A stretch of DNA of 10,372 nucleotides from Planctomycetota bacterium (GTDB lineage Bacteria > Planctomycetota > Phycisphaerae > WQYP01 > JAJZKY01): NCBI GenBank assembly GCA_021803885.1, contig JAJZKY010000106.1, positions 1 to 10,372 of the forward strand, given 5' to 3'. Made by a program: the position numbers and the translations under genes. The notes under the pieces were generated by a model. The model saw only the letters and a list, made by a program, of their open reading frames with translations, did not search any database and was not told the origin of the DNA. Of this stretch, positions 8,725-10,372 are shown piece by piece. The first letter of the stretch is position 1. Every line of letters begins with the position of its first letter.

Positions 8725-8908
8725 ACGAAAGCCTTACTTGGGAAGCAAACGTTGTCTGCGTTCGCACTTGCCGCTGGCCCGGGCGAAATTGTAGACGGAT
8801 GTTTGCGATATGCTGCGGGTAGTTTGGAGGTTCGCAGCACGGCGATATTTAGTGGAGTTACGTCTCAGGTCCGTAGCGTGACCATGCAGTTTTTGGAAGA
8901 GGTGTCGG
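8725..8908. other. Intergenic gap between the RHS gene and the membrane-protein gene
   Basis: No reading frame here shows convincing protein character. A six-base inverted repeat, GCTGCG (8812-8817) with CGCAGC (8833-8838), could form a hairpin with a 15-base loop but has no T-run. A weak promoter-like pair, TTGGAG (8824-8829) and TATTTA (8846-8851) spaced by 16 bases, could serve the next gene. No clear terminator for the RHS gene is visible, so read-through into the next gene is possible. Confidence 0.4.
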
Positions 8909-8911
8909 ATG
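8895..8911 (+). promoter_or_regulatory. Ribosome binding site and ATG start of the membrane-protein gene
   Basis: A purine-rich run, GGAAGAGG (8895-8902), lies six bases before ATG at 8909. An in-frame TGA at 8879-8881 limits upstream extension, and no better start lies between. Confidence 0.55.
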
Positions 8912-9784
8912 GGTTTTCCACCCAAGTTCGCTCAATACCGCTGCGGCTTCGCACTTTACGTCTTCTGGACATGGGGAGCAGCTGCGGCGATCACGCTCGC
9001 GGCCCACTGGCTCTGGAGGGGCCAACGCGCCCCCGCCTTGGTAGATTTGCCGTTGTTGTCCGCTCTCCTGTTGCCCGCTGGGACGTTTGCCCCTGGCGCA
9101 GCTAGCTACCTCGGTCTGCGACTGGGGCGAGATGGCCGCGCGACTGGACGCCACTTGTCGGCCGGTCGTTCCGCCGCGTTGACAGCGTTAGGCGCGGAGA
9201 CGACATCAGGATTACTGTTTTGTGGCGGGATGGTCGTGTATGGTGCCCTGTCTGATGCTCACGGGCACGCGGGTGGAGTGATTGTGGGTGCCGTAGCACT
9301 GCTGGCACTAGGAATGCTCTTCGTCTCGTTACTCGGCAGCCTAATCCCCTGTATACTGGGTTCCGCAATAGGAATAGCGGCTGGAAAGACGCTACGGTGT
9401 GGCCCCAATCTCCGGGTAGAGGATGGCCTCACAGTGGCGGACGGCGGGGTTGGCGTCACGCTACGTATTGCTGGGTTCGCTGCCGTGAATGTCGGTGGCC
9501 TCCTGTGCGTTCGGTTGTATGACGGCCCTTGGATTTGGTACGGTGCCACTACCCTCGTAATCAGTAATCTAGTGCTCCTGAGGATGTTAGTAGGCATGCT
9601 GTTTAGTATTGTTCTGCTCGGCAATCTCTGGGCATGCGTGATCGGACTTTGGTTCGTGTGGTTGGACAAGCACAACAGAACATCCGACTGGCGGACTTGG
9701 ATCATGCTTGTGCCGTTAGTGGGGTTGGCAACGTTTGGCGTATGGGACCTCGGCACTTCCTTCTTTAGCCTAGCTGGCCATTAA
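8909..9784 (+). CDS. Polytopic inner-membrane protein of unknown function
   Basis: 291 residues, dominated by hydrophobic segments. Likely membrane spans are near residues 11-33, 44-68, 88-112, 118-158 (probably two), 183-205, 207-250 (probably two) and 265-285, so about seven to nine in total. Connecting loops are short and mostly basic or polar, for example GLRLGRDGRATGRHLSAGRS at about 69-88 and LDKHNRTSDWRTW at about 252-264. No transporter signature, ATP-binding motif, protease or kinase residues, or enzyme family were recognised. It follows the RHS gene by 184 bases on the same strand and has its own ribosome binding site. Small membrane proteins downstream of RHS genes are sometimes immunity proteins, but the RHS tail here is not a recognised toxin, so that role is speculation. 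The stop is TAA at 9782-9784. Confidence 0.75.
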   Translation: MGFPPKFAQYRCGFALYVFWTWGAAAAITLAAHWLWRGQRAPALVDLPLLSALLLPAGTFAPGAASYLGLRLGRDGRATGRHLSAGRSAALTALGAETTSGLLFCGGMVVYGALSDAHGHAGGVIVGAVALLALGMLFVSLLGSLIPCILGSAIGIAAGKTLRCGPNLRVEDGLTVADGGVGVTLRIAGFAAVNVGGLLCVRLYDGPWIWYGATTLVISNLVLLRMLVGMLFSIVLLGNLWACVIGLWFVWLDKHNRTSDWRTWIMLVPLVGLATFGVWDLGTSFFSLAGH

Positions 9785-9807
9785 CGCAGGGGGGTGTTGT
9801 GGCCCAG

Positions 9808-10024
9808 GTGCGCCGTGCAAAGGCGAAGTGTTCCAGTCCCGATGTATCGGGACAAGTCTCACGATGGCAATCGGGATAAAGGTCGTTGCGACCGGGAAGC
9901 TATCCCAGCGGCGGTGGAAGTAATGAAGCTGTCGGAGCCTGGGAGACAAGTGGCGGCGTGTGGCCGCCTTGCGAACTGGCAGGCCGTAAGGAAATGAACA
10001 TCGTTGAAATCGTAAGATGCTCCC
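9808..10024 (+). ncRNA. Highly structured RNA-like element, possible group II intron 5' (domain I) fragment
   Basis: The stretch begins GTGCGCC (9808-9814), which agrees with the group II intron 5' consensus GUGCG, and is dense in inverted repeats. These are: CGCC (9811-9814) with GGCG (9821-9824); GTCCCGAT (9836-9843) with ATCGGGAC (9846-9853); GGGATA (9873-9878) with TATCCC (9901-9906), enclosing GGTCG (9881-9885) with CGACC (9889-9893); and GGGAG (9941-9945) with CTCCC (10020-10024), enclosing GGCGGC (9952-9957) with GCCGCC (9963-9968). No reverse transcriptase/maturase reading frame follows, and I cannot recognise domain V, so at most a truncated or decayed intron is present. An undescribed structured RNA that ends at the adjoining terminator is equally compatible. 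The folding is seen directly; the intron assignment is a weak inference. Confidence 0.4.
9836..9853. repeat. 8-bp perfect inverted repeat
   Basis: GTCCCGAT and ATCGGGAC are separated by two bases (GT), 52 bases after the stop of the membrane-protein gene. No T-run follows, so it is not a standard intrinsic terminator. It fits as one arm of the structured element that starts at 9808. Confidence 0.7.
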
Positions 10025-10045
10025 GCCACACTTTGTGGCGTTTTT
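10024..10045 (+). terminator. Rho-independent terminator
   Basis: CGCCACA (10024-10030) and TGTGGCG (10034-10040) form a seven-base-pair stem with a three-base CTT loop, followed directly by five T (10041-10045). It could end the structured element from 9808 or the transcript of the membrane-protein gene. GTGGCGTTT is repeated just downstream (10046-10054). Confidence 0.7.
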
Positions 10046-10103
10046 GTGGCGTTTGGTATTGCGACAGCATGCAATGCCTTGCAAAAAAACAAAATCCGAT
10101 CGC

Positions 10104-10133
10104 TTGCAAAACACAATGTTTTCGCGGTATTAT
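10104..10133 (+). promoter_or_regulatory. Sigma70-like promoter candidate for a small RNA
   Basis: TTGCAA (10104-10109) and TATTAT (10128-10133) are separated by 18 bases within a locally A/T-rich patch. Transcription would begin near 10140, and an intrinsic terminator lies about 90 bases further on. Found by eye, with no comparative support. Confidence 0.35.
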
Positions 10134-10139
10134 TAACCC

Positions 10140-10231
10140 CGCCGCCGGGGGAATCGCAACGGACCGAGAATCCCGCTCTCTCCGTTAAACTCCATAGCGC
10201 GATTAAAAAACCTTGTTTTACAAGGGTTTTT
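10140..10231 (+). ncRNA. Candidate small RNA, about 92 nt
   Basis: Between the promoter candidate and a strong intrinsic terminator there is no meaningful reading frame but there is structure. CCCC (10137-10140) can pair with GGGG (10147-10150), although most of the left arm may lie before the start point. CGGA (10160-10163) with TCCG (10181-10184), plus GAGA (10166-10169) with TCTC (10177-10180), make an eight-pair hairpin with a CC bulge and seven-base loop. The terminator hairpin follows. The promoter-hairpin-terminator layout is that of a small RNA gene. The family is not recognised. Confidence 0.3.
10205..10231. terminator. Bidirectional Rho-independent terminator
   Basis: CCTTGT (10211-10216) and ACAAGG (10220-10225) pair around a three-base TTT loop. 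Six A precede the stem (10205-10210) and five T follow after one G (10227-10231). The A-run before and T-run after allow termination from either strand. Confidence 0.75.
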
Positions 10232-10372
10232 ACGTTTCAACCGGGCTGCGTGTTTAGGCGCTGTCCCCAAACTGTCCCAATCCGATGCTGGCGGTCATCC
10301 ATTCCCAATTCACCAAACTCACGATTTTATGGTGCATTTGTGTTCCGAAAGGCCAAAGGCCGCCCGCTGATA
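10232..10372. other. Right-edge region without recognised gene
   Basis: A short imperfect tandem repeat of CTGTCCCCAA/CTGTCCCAA lies at 10261-10280. A minus-strand frame is open from the right edge to a stop near 10256 (about 38 residues), which could be the C-terminal end of a gene lying outside the window. Nothing in it is recognisable and its length is within chance expectation. On that strand, the bidirectional terminator at 10205-10231 would be suitably placed to end such a gene. Confidence 0.3.

Noticed and set aside
8529..8822. Alternative + strand frame across the RHS 3' end, considered as a frameshifted longer tail
   Set aside because: Arg/Cys-rich, without hydrophobic core or domain. 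The RHS frame itself continues smoothly to its own stop at 8724.
8812..8838. Six-base inverted repeat as a terminator of the RHS gene
   Set aside because: The loop is 15 bases and no T-run follows, so it does not fit an intrinsic terminator.
8752..9105. 117-codon + strand frame overlapping the membrane-protein gene
   Set aside because: Overlaps the start of a gene with convincing membrane spans and ribosome binding site, and shows no protein features of its own.
10160..10184. Functional tRNA-Ser gene
   Set aside because: Only the last 16 bases match; the 5' half of the T-arm does not pair correctly, and no anticodon arm, D-arm or 5' acceptor strand is found upstream.
10256..10370. Minus-strand frame open at the right edge, possibly the end of an integrase or other gene
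   Set aside because: About 38 codons with no recognisable motif. It cannot be distinguished from chance without sequence to the right.
1..10372. CRISPR array or insertion-sequence transposase
   Set aside because: No regularly spaced short direct repeats and no transposase-like reading frame were seen on either strand.

Overview
The window looks like accessory surface-protein territory from a moderately GC-rich bacterium. Planctomycetota (perhaps Phycisphaerae-like) is the best guess. The reasons are a very large secreted protein built of concanavalin A-like and fibronectin type III modules, an RHS/YD-repeat protein whose internal wording resembles planctomycete RHS proteins as I know them, and a membrane-anchored protein with HEAT-like helices. 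Verrucomicrobiota or another PVC lineage is the main alternative. No rRNA, intact tRNA or housekeeping gene is present to settle the taxonomy.

Layout. All four convincing genes are on the + strand. (1) From the left edge to 4088 is the 3' part of a giant modular extracellular protein. Its reading frame is open at base 3, so the true start lies outside the window. (2) After 24 bases, a 398-residue protein with a signal peptide and a C-terminal anchor (4113-5309) follows behind a perfect AGGAGG, probably co-transcribed with gene 1. (3) After 109 bases that hold a plausible promoter and ribosome binding site, a 1101-residue RHS protein (5419-8724) begins at a TTG, already inside RHS-type repeat sequence and without a signal peptide. 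(4) After 184 bases comes a polytopic membrane protein of unknown function (8909-9784).

The last 588 bases hold no convincing gene but are rich in structure. Bases 9808-10024 form a series of nested hairpins beginning GTGCGCC, which may be the 5' part (domain I) of a degenerate group II intron or an undescribed structured RNA. They are followed at once by an intrinsic terminator (10024-10045). Then a promoter-like pair of hexamers, two hairpins and a second, A/T-flanked terminator (10205-10231) are arranged like a roughly 90-nt small RNA gene.

How the genes might work together is inference. Genes 1 and 2 look like a secreted or surface adhesin-like protein with a membrane-anchored partner. 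The RHS protein and the polytopic membrane protein may be an unrelated, recombined cassette, because the RHS gene looks 5'-truncated. No function can be assigned with certainty to genes 2 and 4.
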